A stretch of 64,000 nucleotides of DNA. Origin: Desulfamplus sp964425195 (GTDB lineage Bacteria; Desulfobacterota; Desulfobacteria; Desulfobacterales; Desulfobacteraceae). Below, piece by piece: positions 46,396 to 54,841 of the stretch (its first letter is position 1; the number at the start of each line of letters is the position of its first letter). Made by a program: the position numbers and the translations under genes. Where the stretch lies: assembly GCA_964425195.1 (NCBI GenBank), contig CAYRLG010000002.1, positions 166,726 through 230,725 of the forward strand, read 5' to 3'. A model generated the notes under the pieces. The model worked only from the letters and a program-made list of their open reading frames with translations, made no database searches and was not told where the DNA came from.

Positions 46396-47808
46396 CTATC
46401 CCGTAATCTTACCCGGATTTAAAATACCATTAGGATCAAGAGCTTTGCGAAGCCGTTTTGAAAAAATAATTGAGGATAATCCAGCCTCTTTTGCCAAAAA
46501 TGGAGCTTTGGCAAGACCTGTGCCATGTTCTCCTGAAAGTGTGCCTCCAAGTGCTAAAGCTCTATCAAAAATCTCCTCAATTGCTAATTCAACTCTATGC
46601 CACTCCTCTTTGTTCCGTTTATCTGTCAAAATAGTTGGATGGAGATTCCCATCTCCTGCATGACCAAAAGTTCCAATATCAATAGAGTATTTTACTGCAA
46701 TCTCTTGAAGAGCTTTAACCATAGCAGGAATTTTACTTCTTGGCACTGTTGCGTCTTCAAGAACTAAAGTAGGTTTTAGCTTTGCAAGGGCTGACAATGC
46801 ACTTCTGCGAGCAGCCCAAATTTTATCACGTTCGCTGTCGTCAGTTGCCACTTTTATATTAACCGCCCCAAATGATTTACACAACTGCTCAACCTTTAAT
46901 CCATCTTCTTCAACCTGCCCTGGATGTCCATCAACTTCAATAAGAAGAAGAGCACCAGCATCAACTGGCAAGCCTGCTTTACTGTATGCTTCAACTGCAC
47001 GGATAGTAAAATTATCTAAAAGTTCAAGAGTTGCTGGAACAATTCTATTGCTTATTATAGCAGCTACAGTTTCAGAAGCCTGTTCAATATTTCTATAAGT
47101 AGCAACCATTGATTTACGGGCTTTAGGAAGGGGAATCAGTTTAAGTATAATTTCATCAAGAACCCCAAGCGTCCCTTCAGAACCGACCATCAATCCAGCT
47201 AAATTGTAGCCTGTTGCACACTTTACTGTCCGCGAACCAGATTTAACATGCTCTCCCATTGAATCAAAAAAACTTACTCCCATAACATAATCTTTAGTTA
47301 CACCATATTTAAGCCCACGAAGCCCGCCTGCATTTTCAGCAACATTACCACCTATTGTTGAGACTGCCTGACTTCCCGGGTCTGGCGGATAGAAAAGCCC
47401 CTTTTTCTCAACTGATGCTGCAAGTGTTGCTGTAACCACACCGGGCTGAACAACGGCATACATATCAGCGTCATTGATCTCAACTATTTTGTTTAGCTTG
47501 CCAGTTAGCAGAACGATTGTGGAACTATTTGAAGGTATAGTTCCGCCACTCAAATTTGTTCCGGATCCTCTAACTGTCAAAGGTATCTTGTTATTGCTGC
47601 AAAATTTTACCACTTCGCCCATCTGTTCGCTATTTTCTGGCATCACCGCTGCAGATGGAACTACTGGCTCAAGAACTGCTGCATCATAGGAGTATGTAAC
47701 CATATCCTCCGGCTGGGTAAGAAGGTTATCAGACCCAACTATACTTTTTAATTCGCTAATTATGCTCAGATTAACTTCACCTCTGTGAACGCTCTGATTG
47801 GTCATCAT
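46396..47808 (-). CDS. GlcD-like FAD-linked 2-hydroxyacid (D-lactate/glycolate) dehydrogenase
   Basis: A 470-residue VAO-type flavoprotein: FAD-binding VRGSGTNLSGG and DPGSQAVSTIGGNVAENAGG, and a C-terminal cap domain with FGHAGDGNLHP and SGEHGTGLAK. Oxidises D-lactate or glycolate to the 2-oxo acid, in a complex with the adjacent Fe-S protein. The start is ATG 47808 or the next codon (47805), which is better spaced from aagggg. It is the first gene of the minus-strand arm; a palindrome and a promoter lie 50-92 bases upstream. Confidence 0.9.
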   Translation of the reverse strand: MMTNQSVHRGEVNLSIISELKSIVGSDNLLTQPEDMVTYSYDAAVLEPVVPSAAVMPENSEQMGEVVKFCSNNKIPLTVRGSGTNLSGGTIPSNSSTIVLLTGKLNKIVEINDADMYAVVQPGVVTATLAASVEKKGLFYPPDPGSQAVSTIGGNVAENAGGLRGLKYGVTKDYVMGVSFFDSMGEHVKSGSRTVKCATGYNLAGLMVGSEGTLGVLDEIILKLIPLPKARKSMVATYRNIEQASETVAAIISNRIVPATLELLDNFTIRAVEAYSKAGLPVDAGALLLIEVDGHPGQVEEDGLKVEQLCKSFGAVNIKVATDDSERDKIWAARRSALSALAKLKPTLVLEDATVPRSKIPAMVKALQEIAVKYSIDIGTFGHAGDGNLHPTILTDKRNKEEWHRVELAIEEIFDRALALGGTLSGEHGTGLAKAPFLAKEAGLSSIIFSKRLRKALDPNGILNPGKITG

Positions 47809-47857
47809 ATTGCCCCTTATTTTTTGATTTTATTGATTGGAAAAATTGGAAAAGTTA

Positions 47858-47868
47858 TGGTAATACCA
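47858..47868. promoter_or_regulatory. GntR operator 1 (TGGT-N3-ACCA) at the glcD-like promoter
   Basis: tggtaatacca, a perfect 4-3-4 palindrome in the context atggtaataccaat. It fits the ATTGGT-N3-ACCAAT type of site of PdhR/LldR-class regulators. It is 50 bases before the glcD-like start and adjoins the -10 element of that promoter. Confidence 0.7.
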
Positions 47869-47900
47869 ATTATAAAACACCATGATTTTCAACTTGTCAA
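47869..47900 (-). promoter_or_regulatory. Minus-strand promoter of the glcD-like arm
   Basis: On the minus strand: TTGACA (47900-47895) and TTTATAAT (47876-47869). TATAAT itself is 20 bases away and TTTATA 18 bases away. The operator begins directly downstream, so bound repressor would block it. Confidence 0.55.
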
Positions 47901-48035
47901 CAATAAAGGTATGGTTAAATAAAATTATTAGTGGAAGCCTAAACTGAGAATATAAAATATAAATAAAATGAAAATAGCACTATTCAAGATAGTTATAATA
48001 GAGAAAAGAGAAGAATAAAAAAAATTATTTTTCTC

Positions 48036-48064
48036 TTGACAACATTTTTTCATTAATCTAAATA
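48036..48064 (+). promoter_or_regulatory. Plus-strand promoter of the TRAP-lut arm
   Basis: TTGACA (48036-48041) followed 16-17 bases later by an imperfect -10 (ctaaat/taaata, 48058-48064). Operator 2 begins at 48067, at the expected transcription start. Confidence 0.55.
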
Positions 48065-48066
48065 TT

Positions 48067-48077
48067 GGTCATACCAT
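48067..48077. promoter_or_regulatory. GntR operator 2 (TGGT-N3-ACCA) at the dctP promoter
   Basis: tggtcatacca, the same 4-3-4 palindrome as operator 1 with one different centre base, in the context attggtcataccatat. It overlaps the predicted start of transcription of the TRAP-lut arm. Confidence 0.7.
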
Positions 48078-48156
48078 ATATTGTACTGCTGCTAAAAATT
48101 AATAAAATCCAAATTGGTTTTATAAAAGACCATAGAAGGATAATCGTACAAAAAAT

Positions 48157-48214
48157 TAGTGCGATTGCAAAAAAAAGGAGGTGAAATAGCAAGATAAATA
48201 GAATATTCGCACTA
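48157..48214 (+). promoter_or_regulatory. Leader stem-loop with orphan Shine-Dalgarno upstream of dctP
   Basis: Arms tagtgcga (48157-48164) and tcgcacta (48207-48214) enclose aaggaggtg (48175-48183), an optimal ribosome site with no start codon at proper distance (the in-line gtg-aaa-tag is closed at once). dctP has its own aaggag at its start. The element could be a leader regulator or ribosome-binding decoy. Confidence 0.4.
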
Positions 48215-48347
48215 TAGTAATTCAACAGCTCTATCAAATAGTAATCTTGTGTAAAACAAACACCATTAATCTTTTAACTCAAATCCCATTATTTATTTTA
48301 AACTCGCTATTTTTTAAAAAAATTAATTAATTTAAGGAGACCACAAC

Positions 48348-49502
48348 ATGAAAAGATCCTTAACCTTTGTTATAGCCTGCCTGATAACAATCTGCCTTGC
48401 TATCCCCAATCTTAATGCTGCTGAAAAACGTGAGAAATTTGGAGCTGATAAACGCCATGATCAAGTTGCAAAGCTCAAAGTTGATACCAGTGATAAAAAA
48501 TATCGCTGGAAAATGGTTATGCCATGGTCAAAAGGGCTGCTTTTTTACGATATGGCAGTTCACTTTTGCGATACGGTAAGGCTTGCCTCTGGCGGACGTC
48601 TTGATATAAAGCCATTTTCTGCAGGTGAGCTTGTTCCGGCAATGGAAAGTTTTGATGCTGTGGCAAAAGGCTCGTTTGAAGTTGGACACGATTGGCCCGG
48701 ATATTGGCAGGGTAAAAATGAGGCGTTTATTCCTTTTGGTTCTGTGCCTTATGGATTGGATGGAGAGCTTTATAATATCTGGCTCTATGAGAGAGGCGGT
48801 CTTGAGATGATGCAGGAACTCTATGGCAGATACGGGCTTTTTGCTCTTCCTGGCGGTCAAGTAGGACAGGAGATGGGTCTTGCATCTAACAAAGAGGCAA
48901 AAAAGATGGAAGATTTCAAAGGCATGAAGATAAGAACTGCCGGCTGGTATATGGATATTTTAAATAAACTTGGTGCATCTGCTGTAGCTACACCTGGGGG
49001 TGAAATATACCTCTCTCTCCAGACAGGCGTTCTTGATGCTGCTGAGTTCTCATCACCAGCAATAAACTGGCCTATGGGATTTGACGAAATTACAAAATTC
49101 ATAATTCAGCCCGGTGTGCACCAGCCCGCCTGCCAGAGTGCTGTTTTTTTTAACAAGAAAAAATATGATGAACTGCCTGACGACCTTAAATGGATTATCG
49201 ATACTGCTGCAAAAGAGACACAGCTTTGGAGCTATAGTTGGATTAACAACTTGAATGCTGAAGCTATCCGCAGATTTAAAGAGAAAGTTCAGATTGTTAA
49301 GATGGACGATGCTGCAATTATTGAGTTTGCAAAAACTGCAAATGCTTACCTTGAAGAGAAAAAAGCCGCTAACCCTGATGTGAAGAAGATTCTTGATTCT
49401 CAGGAAGAGCTTAAAAAAGATTTTGCTGACTGGAGAGAGTCAAGACGTGGTGCCACACCTTGGCCCCAAGATCAATTTGTCGGCGGAAAACTGTATGAAT
49501 AA
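48348..49502 (+). CDS. dctP: TRAP transporter substrate-binding protein (2-hydroxy/2-oxo acid type)
   Basis: Periplasmic receptor of a TRAP system. Signal peptide MKRSLTFVIACLITICLAIP, cleaved near LNAA. Core: RWKMVMPWSKG, GMKIRTAGWYMDILNKLGAS and TGVLDAAEFSSPAINW. The conserved Arg in KIRT binds the substrate carboxylate, and the GEIYLSLQTGVLDAAE region resembles the lactate/2-oxo-acid-binding TakP group. With lactate dehydrogenase genes on both sides, lactate is the likely ligand. The ribosome site aaggag precedes ATG 48348. A perfect inverted repeat follows the gene and may raise its mRNA level above that of dctQM. Confidence 0.9.
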   Translation: MKRSLTFVIACLITICLAIPNLNAAEKREKFGADKRHDQVAKLKVDTSDKKYRWKMVMPWSKGLLFYDMAVHFCDTVRLASGGRLDIKPFSAGELVPAMESFDAVAKGSFEVGHDWPGYWQGKNEAFIPFGSVPYGLDGELYNIWLYERGGLEMMQELYGRYGLFALPGGQVGQEMGLASNKEAKKMEDFKGMKIRTAGWYMDILNKLGASAVATPGGEIYLSLQTGVLDAAEFSSPAINWPMGFDEITKFIIQPGVHQPACQSAVFFNKKKYDELPDDLKWIIDTAAKETQLWSYSWINNLNAEAIRRFKEKVQIVKMDDAAIIEFAKTANAYLEEKKAANPDVKKILDSQEELKKDFADWRESRRGATPWPQDQFVGGKLYE

Positions 49503-49557
49503 TCTATCAACGCTTATGTAGTGGTCATAATTTTAGGAGTTGATATTGTTTTGAACA

Positions 49558-49591
49558 AGATTTGACAACTTTTGGAAAAGTTGTCAAATCT
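49558..49591. repeat. REP-like inverted repeat, copy 1 (after dctP)
   Basis: agatttgacaactttt (49558-49573), GG, aaaagttgtcaaatct (49576-49591): perfect 16-bp arms. Two other copies occur at 51771 and 52383. No T tract, so it is not a standard terminator; more likely a REP element that protects the upstream mRNA end. Confidence 0.85.
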
Positions 49592-49646
49592 ACAAAAAAT
49601 TACCTCTTAAATATCAATACATAACTTCAGCAAAACGAGGTGGGCA

Positions 49647-50147
49647 ATGTCAAAACTATCTGATGTTTTAGATAAAATAGTTACAAAACAGGGGCATGTG
49701 ATATCTTATCTTATGCCACTACTTGTAATTATAACAGGGTTTGAAGTGTTCAGGCGATATGCTTTATCCGCACCTTCTGTCTGGGCACTTGAAGTCACAA
49801 CATTTCTATTTGGTATCCATTTTATAATGGGATTCTCCTATACTGAACAGTTTGATGGTCACGTAAGCGTTGATATTCTCACAGCACGGTTATCACAAAA
49901 GACCCGAGCAATTATCTGGCTTATGGCAACATTTTTACTTACCTTACCGGCAATTGGTCTTATTGCCTATGGTGCTATAGTCTATTCTTATGAGTCTATA
50001 GTTATACTTGAGAAAAATTCAACGGCATGGAGTCCTCCTATTTGGCCTGTAAAGCTGTTTATACCCATGGGGTTTATTTTGCTTCTTATGCAGATTATAT
50101 CCAACATTATAAAAAAAATTGATTATCTTAGAAAACTTAACTCTTAA
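49647..50147 (+). CDS. dctQ: TRAP transporter small permease
   Basis: A 166-residue membrane protein with four hydrophobic segments (YLMPLLVIITGFEVF, FLFGIHFIMGFSY, LMATFLLTLPAIGLIAYG, LFIPMGFILLLMQII). The small subunit bridges the receptor and DctM. FEVFRRYALSAPSVWALEVT is the conserved N-terminal region. The ribosome site gaggtgg precedes ATG 49647; dctM follows after 27 bases. Confidence 0.9.
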   Translation: MSKLSDVLDKIVTKQGHVISYLMPLLVIITGFEVFRRYALSAPSVWALEVTTFLFGIHFIMGFSYTEQFDGHVSVDILTARLSQKTRAIIWLMATFLLTLPAIGLIAYGAIVYSYESIVILEKNSTAWSPPIWPVKLFIPMGFILLLMQIISNIIKKIDYLRKLNS

Positions 50148-50174
50148 CAGATTGTAGAAAAAAAGGGGTGGTGC

Positions 50175-51527
50175 ATGAGTCCTGAACTTATGAGTTTAAT
50201 GATGTTTATTATGCTTGCTTTATTCATCCTGACCGGAATGCCTTTAGCATTTGCTTTAGCTGCAACTGCAACGGTTACAGGTCTTATAGATTATGGATTC
50301 AATATTCCGGCGTTAGTAGGCGTTTTTATGAATAATACATGGGGTGTTATGGGAAACTTTGTCATTGTAGCAGTCCCCTTGTTTATACTCATGGCTCAGT
50401 TGCTGGAACGTTCTCAAATTTCAGAGGCTCTGTTTGAGGCTCTATACGTTGTTATAGGAAAGGTCAATGGTGGTCTTGGAGTTGCGGTTGTTATTGTATG
50501 TGTAATTCTTGCTGCTACTACAGGAATTGTCGGCGCATCTGTTGTTGGCATGACTCTGCTTGCGATCCCTACAATGCTTGAAAAGGGTTATAATAAAGAG
50601 ATAAGCTGCGGTCTTATATGTGCTGGCGGAACGCTTGGTATTCTTATTCCGCCAAGTATTATGCTTGTTGTTTTTGGAGGTCTTACAGGGTTAAAAGAGA
50701 CCTCAGTAGGAAATCTTTTTGCAGGGGCAGTTATTCCCGGATTGATACTGTCAGGACTATATCTTGTCTATGTTGCCGTAAGATGCGGTATTAATCCAAA
50801 ACTTGGTCCTCCAATAAGTGAGGCAGAGGCAGCCAAATATAGCACAACAGACAAAATAATGATGACTGTAAAATCGCTAATTCCTCCTCTTTTTCTTATC
50901 CTTTCTGTTATGGGAACTATTTTGTTTGGAATTGCAACTCCCTCAGAAGCTGCTGCACTCGGAGTTATAGGTGCTGCGGTTCTTGCAGTATTTTACAGAA
51001 AACTTTCATGGTCAGTAATAAGAGACTCAAGTTATAATACACTTAAAATAACATCTATGGTTATGATGCTCTTTGTATGCGGTAATCTTTTCAGTTCCGA
51101 GTTTTTGGCAATAGGTGGAGGTGATGTTATTACAGACCTTTTAGTAGGCGGAGCTTTAAAAGATTATCCTATGGTTGTACTTTCCATCATGCTATTTGCT
51201 GTATTTATACTTGGAATGTTTGTTGATTGGGTTGCAATTCTTTTGATTACAATACCTATTTTTCTACCCATAACTATGGATTTAGGGTTTGATCCGCTCT
51301 GGTTTTCAATGCTTATGTGTATAACATTACAGACTTCATTCTTAACTCCTCCTTTTGGATACTCTCTCTTCTATTTTGCAGGTGCAGCTCCACAAGGTCA
51401 GTATAATATGATGATTATTTACAAAGGTGTGATTCCTTTTATTTTACTACAACTTGCAGGAATCATTCTATGTATGATCTTTCCCTCTATAATTACCTAT
51501 CTTCCTAATCTCTTTTTTGGGCAATAA
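50175..51527 (+). CDS. dctM: TRAP transporter large permease
   Basis: The Na+-coupled translocation subunit, 450 residues and about 12 hydrophobic segments. Conserved DctM elements: LTGMPLAFALAATATVTG, AATTGIVGASVVGMTLLAIP, GGTLGILIPPSIMLVVFG and FATPSEAAALGV-like GIATPSEAAALGVIGAA, QTSFLTPPFGYSLFYF near the end. It lies with dctP and dctQ in one transcript that continues through lutC to the CoA-transferase, interrupted by the transposase relic. Confidence 0.93.
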   Translation: MSPELMSLMMFIMLALFILTGMPLAFALAATATVTGLIDYGFNIPALVGVFMNNTWGVMGNFVIVAVPLFILMAQLLERSQISEALFEALYVVIGKVNGGLGVAVVIVCVILAATTGIVGASVVGMTLLAIPTMLEKGYNKEISCGLICAGGTLGILIPPSIMLVVFGGLTGLKETSVGNLFAGAVIPGLILSGLYLVYVAVRCGINPKLGPPISEAEAAKYSTTDKIMMTVKSLIPPLFLILSVMGTILFGIATPSEAAALGVIGAAVLAVFYRKLSWSVIRDSSYNTLKITSMVMMLFVCGNLFSSEFLAIGGGDVITDLLVGGALKDYPMVVLSIMLFAVFILGMFVDWVAILLITIPIFLPITMDLGFDPLWFSMLMCITLQTSFLTPPFGYSLFYFAGAAPQGQYNMMIIYKGVIPFILLQLAGIILCMIFPSIITYLPNLFFGQ

Positions 51528-51537
51528 ACTAAAGAAC

Positions 51538-51770
51538 ATGGCAAAGGTAGAACATTATCATACCAGATTGGCAGAAGGTTTCTGTTACCACGTTTATAGC
51601 CGAACTGTTGACAAACAGCCTTTATTCAGAAACTGTAGCAATAGTTTATGTTTTTTGAAAAAGTATGATGAATATATATAGCCTTTAGCAGATACCTACG
51701 CTTTTTGCCTGTTGGGAAATCATTTTCATCTGTTGATATGTGTTAAACCGAATCTATCAGATTTGCTATT
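51538..51770 (+). pseudogene. Decayed REP-associated tyrosine transposase (RAYT/Y1)
   Basis: Starting at ATG 51538 the frame reads MAKVEHYHTRLAEGFCYHVY, then LFRNCSNSLCFLKKYDEYI, is broken by TAG at 51679-51681, and resumes in the same frame with DTYAFCLLGNHFHLLICVKP. GNHFHLLI is the HUH metal-binding motif of IS200-like/RAYT transposases. The catalytic-Tyr half is missing: the frame runs into the REP-like repeat at 51771. It fills most of the 302-base gap between dctM and lutC. Confidence 0.85.
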
Positions 51771-51803
51771 AGATTTGACAACTTGTAAAAAGTAGTCAAA
51801 TCT
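51771..51803. repeat. REP-like inverted repeat, copy 2 (abuts the transposase relic)
   Basis: agatttgacaactt (51771-51784) and aagtagtcaaatct (51790-51803) with a 5-base loop and one mismatch in the stem. Same element as copies 1 and 3. Confidence 0.85.
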
Positions 51804-51829
51804 ACACATAAACATTTAAGGAGCAACAA

Positions 51830-52372
51830 GTGATCTTCATAAATATCATAGCGGAATTTAAAGAAAAAGCCTCCCTTGTGTCAGCAGTTATACATGATGC
51901 TGATACTATTGAAGATAGTTTTCGCATAGCTGTCTCATTATGCAAAAAAAATTCTATTATAGCCTCTCCCCAACTTGATAGTTCTAATCTCCCGTTGTTA
52001 GAAAAACTGTGCCTTGAAAATGGAATCACCCTCATTAAAGATAATCTTCGTAAATATACTAATGGAATTGACATGGGAATCACCTTTGCCGATTATGGTA
52101 TTGCTGAAACTGGTACAATTGTCCAGAATTCTGATTCTGAGGATAAACGTCTATCCACCATGATAAGCCAAACTCATGTTGCTATACTCTATAAATCAAA
52201 GATAAGAGCAACTGCTCTTGATATGGCAGATGAGCTTGCAGAATTAACATCAAAGCCGTCATCCTACACAGCTTTTATAACAGGTCCAAGCAGAACAGCA
52301 GATATTGAGAGAGTGCTTGCAATAGGGGTTCATGGACCATTGGCTCTTCACGTTATTATTATAGCAGCTTGA
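51830..52372 (+). CDS. lutC: LutC/LldG, lactate utilization protein (LUD domain)
   Basis: A 180-residue LUD-domain protein. Visible: the MGITFADYGIAETGTIVQ segment and ALHVIIIAA at the end, both characteristic of LutC. It works with LutB/LutA to oxidise L-lactate to pyruvate; in Desulfovibrio the equivalents are DVU3032/DVU3033. The start is GTG 51830 behind aaggag. The lutB-lutA fusion starts 100 bases downstream, with a REP-like repeat in between. Confidence 0.88.
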   Translation: MIFINIIAEFKEKASLVSAVIHDADTIEDSFRIAVSLCKKNSIIASPQLDSSNLPLLEKLCLENGITLIKDNLRKYTNGIDMGITFADYGIAETGTIVQNSDSEDKRLSTMISQTHVAILYKSKIRATALDMADELAELTSKPSSYTAFITGPSRTADIERVLAIGVHGPLALHVIIIAA

Positions 52373-52382
52373 AGATTTGCGA

Positions 52383-52415
52383 AGATTTGACAACTTTTTA
52401 GAAGTTGTCAAATCT
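52383..52415. repeat. REP-like inverted repeat, copy 3 (after lutC)
   Basis: agatttgacaactt (52383-52396) and aagttgtcaaatct (52402-52415), perfect 14-bp arms with a 5-base loop. A partial direct copy of its edge, gaagatttg, lies just upstream from 52371. Confidence 0.85.
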
Positions 52416-52472
52416 ATGGTGATAAATTGAAAATTATAATAGCCGCGATTCATGGAGAAATAATAAATAATC

Positions 52473-54773
52473 ATGGGAAAAAATGAGACGTTGAAATCCT
52501 ATAAAAAAAGAATTGACACCTCCCTTGAGAACCAATTCCTTCGCTCTGCTATGGATAAATTTGCAGTTGCATATAGAGAGAGCAGAAAAAACGCATTTGC
52601 TGGAATAGACGTGGAGTGTCTGATCGCAGAAGTTGCAAAGATTAAGCAAAATGCAATAAAAAATAGCGAAAAGCTCTTTGAGCAGTTTAAGTCTATTGCT
52701 GAACAAAATGGTGTTCATGTCCATTTAGCAGCCACAGCCAAAGAGGCTAATGAGATTATATCAAGGATTGCCAAAGATAGAGGTTCTAAAAAGATCATAA
52801 AATCAAAATCCATGACTGCTGAGGAGATACACCTTAATAAATGGCTTGAAAATGAAGGGCTTGAAGTTACTGAAACTGATCTTGGGGAGTGGATTGTACA
52901 GCTTCGCCATGAGGGTCCTTCTCACATGGTTATGCCTGCTATCCACCTATCACGCTTTCAGGTGGCAGAGCTTTTCTCTGGAGTTACAGGCAGAGAGCAG
53001 GAGGCTGAAATTGAGCGGCTGGTCAAAGTTGCAAGAAAAGAGTTAAGGCAGAAATTTGTTGATGCTGACATGGGAATCACTGGGGCAAATTTTGTTATTG
53101 CTGATACAGGTACAATCGGCATTGTAACTAATGAGGGCAATGCACGCCTTGTAACCACTTTCCCAAAGATTCATGTTGTTTTAGCTGGCATTGATAAATT
53201 GCTGCCAACCATTAAAGATGCTTTGACAATAGCAAAAGTTCTTCCAAGAAATGCAACAGGACAGAGACTTACATCTTACGTTACGTGGATTACTGGACCA
53301 TCTGAATGCACCACAACTCCTTCCAATAAAAGAGAGATGCACATTGTTCTTTTAGATAATGGTCGGCAGAAAATTGCATCTGATCCCGACTTTTCGCAAA
53401 TTCTCCAATGTGTCCGCTGCGGAGCTTGTGCAAATGTCTGTCCTGTCTATCGCATGGTTGGGGGGCATACTCTTGGTTATATTTACATTGGTGCTATTGG
53501 TCTTATTACAACCTATTTTTTTCATGGGGCAGACAATGCAAAAAATTTGGTTCAAAACTGCACCAACTGTGGAGCGTGCAAAGCTGTTTGTGCTGCTGGT
53601 ATTGATCTTCCACGTTTAATAAAAGAGGTGCATACAAGGATACAAGATGAACATGGACATCCTCTTAAAAGTATGATGCTCGGTCGAGTTTTAAGAGATA
53701 GAAAGATGTTTCATACACTTTTAAGGATTGCAAGTGTTGCACAAAAACCTTTTATAGCTACACAAAGTAATGGTGATTTGTCAGAATCTCTTGTCAAAGA
53801 AAAAACAGGTAATATAGAAAAAATCGCTAAACAAGAGCCTCAATATCTTCGACACCTTCCTCTTATATTTTTCAAAGAACACAATTTCAGAACACTTCCA
53901 GCAATCGTAAAGACCCCTTTTAGAGATAGATGGTTATCTATAAAGAGTGCTATTGAAAAGAAAAGATCAAATGTCTCAGAAAAACCGCTGAGAGTAGGTA
54001 TATTTTCAGGCTGTGTTCAAGATTTTGTCTATCCAGAGCAGTTAGAGGCGGGAATTAAAGTAATTCAAAGGTTAAGCAGTAATTTTAGTTCAAATGATTA
54101 TAACAAAAAGGATAAACAGTTCAACATAACCCTTGAATTTCCAATGGGGCAATCCTGCTGTGGTCTTCCAGCTTTGATGATGGGAGAAAAAGATGCAGCA
54201 AGAGATGTGGCTCTCCAGAATGTTGAGGCTTTTAATCGTTATGAGCTTGATTATATTGTAACGCTTTGTGCATCATGTGCATCTCATCTGAAACATGCTG
54301 TTCCAAAACTTCTGGAAAGCGATAAATCTGACGAATTTGCTGATAAGGTGATTCCATTTAGTCAATTTGTAAATCAGATTTTAAAATCGGAAACCAATCA
54401 GCTTCAAGATTTTAATCAACAAAATACGATACTTACTAAAACTGCGTCTAAAAAGATAACATGGCACTCTCCATGCCATCTTTGTAGAGGGCTTGGTATT
54501 AAAGATGATCCTAAGCAGCTTATAAGAGCAACAGGAAACGACTTTATTCAGGCAAAAGAGGAAGAGACCTGCTGTGGATTTGGCGGCAGTTTTTCAGCCA
54601 ATTTTCCAGCAATTTCAAGAGAGATTCTTAATCGTAAATTAGATGATGTCGAAAATACAGGTGCAGATATACTTGTAACAGAGTGTCCAGGTTGTGTGAT
54701 GCAGTTGAGAGGCGGAGCGTTAAATCAAAATCGTAAATTTAAAGTCATACATTTGGCAGAGTTGTTGATATAG
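52473..54773 (+). CDS. LutB-LutA fusion, L-lactate dehydrogenase iron-sulfur protein
   Basis: A 766-residue protein that joins LutB and LutA. Residues about 1-300: LUD domain (NFVIADTGTIGIVTNEGNAR, VLAGIDKLLP). About 305-370: two [4Fe-4S] motifs (CVRCGACANVCP and CTNCGACKAVC). The C-terminal part: two CCG domains typical of LutA (SGCVQDFVYPEQ, SCCGLPALMMGEK, CASCASH; SPCHLCRGLG, TCCGFGGSFSAN, ECPGCVMQL). The fused form is known in sulfate reducers. It oxidises L-lactate to pyruvate with LutC and passes electrons to the membrane. The ribosome site ggagaaa precedes ATG 52473. Confidence 0.9.
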   Translation: MGKNETLKSYKKRIDTSLENQFLRSAMDKFAVAYRESRKNAFAGIDVECLIAEVAKIKQNAIKNSEKLFEQFKSIAEQNGVHVHLAATAKEANEIISRIAKDRGSKKIIKSKSMTAEEIHLNKWLENEGLEVTETDLGEWIVQLRHEGPSHMVMPAIHLSRFQVAELFSGVTGREQEAEIERLVKVARKELRQKFVDADMGITGANFVIADTGTIGIVTNEGNARLVTTFPKIHVVLAGIDKLLPTIKDALTIAKVLPRNATGQRLTSYVTWITGPSECTTTPSNKREMHIVLLDNGRQKIASDPDFSQILQCVRCGACANVCPVYRMVGGHTLGYIYIGAIGLITTYFFHGADNAKNLVQNCTNCGACKAVCAAGIDLPRLIKEVHTRIQDEHGHPLKSMMLGRVLRDRKMFHTLLRIASVAQKPFIATQSNGDLSESLVKEKTGNIEKIAKQEPQYLRHLPLIFFKEHNFRTLPAIVKTPFRDRWLSIKSAIEKKRSNVSEKPLRVGIFSGCVQDFVYPEQLEAGIKVIQRLSSNFSSNDYNKKDKQFNITLEFPMGQSCCGLPALMMGEKDAARDVALQNVEAFNRYELDYIVTLCASCASHLKHAVPKLLESDKSDEFADKVIPFSQFVNQILKSETNQLQDFNQQNTILTKTASKKITWHSPCHLCRGLGIKDDPKQLIRATGNDFIQAKEEETCCGFGGSFSANFPAISREILNRKLDDVENTGADILVTECPGCVMQLRGGALNQNRKFKVIHLAELLI

Positions 54774-54841
54774 AAATTTTATAGATGTAACCTAAATTTC
54801 TGAGCATGAGTAAAGAAAATATATAAAAATAGGAGATAAAA

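Larger units (their letters stand above)
47809..48347. other. 539-base divergent control region of the lactate regulon
   Basis: No coding frame. It contains, left to right: operator 1 and the minus-strand promoter, about 130 bases of AT-rich sequence, the plus-strand promoter with operator 2, then a leader of about 270 bases before dctP that carries a stem-loop around an orphan Shine-Dalgarno sequence. Confidence 0.8.
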
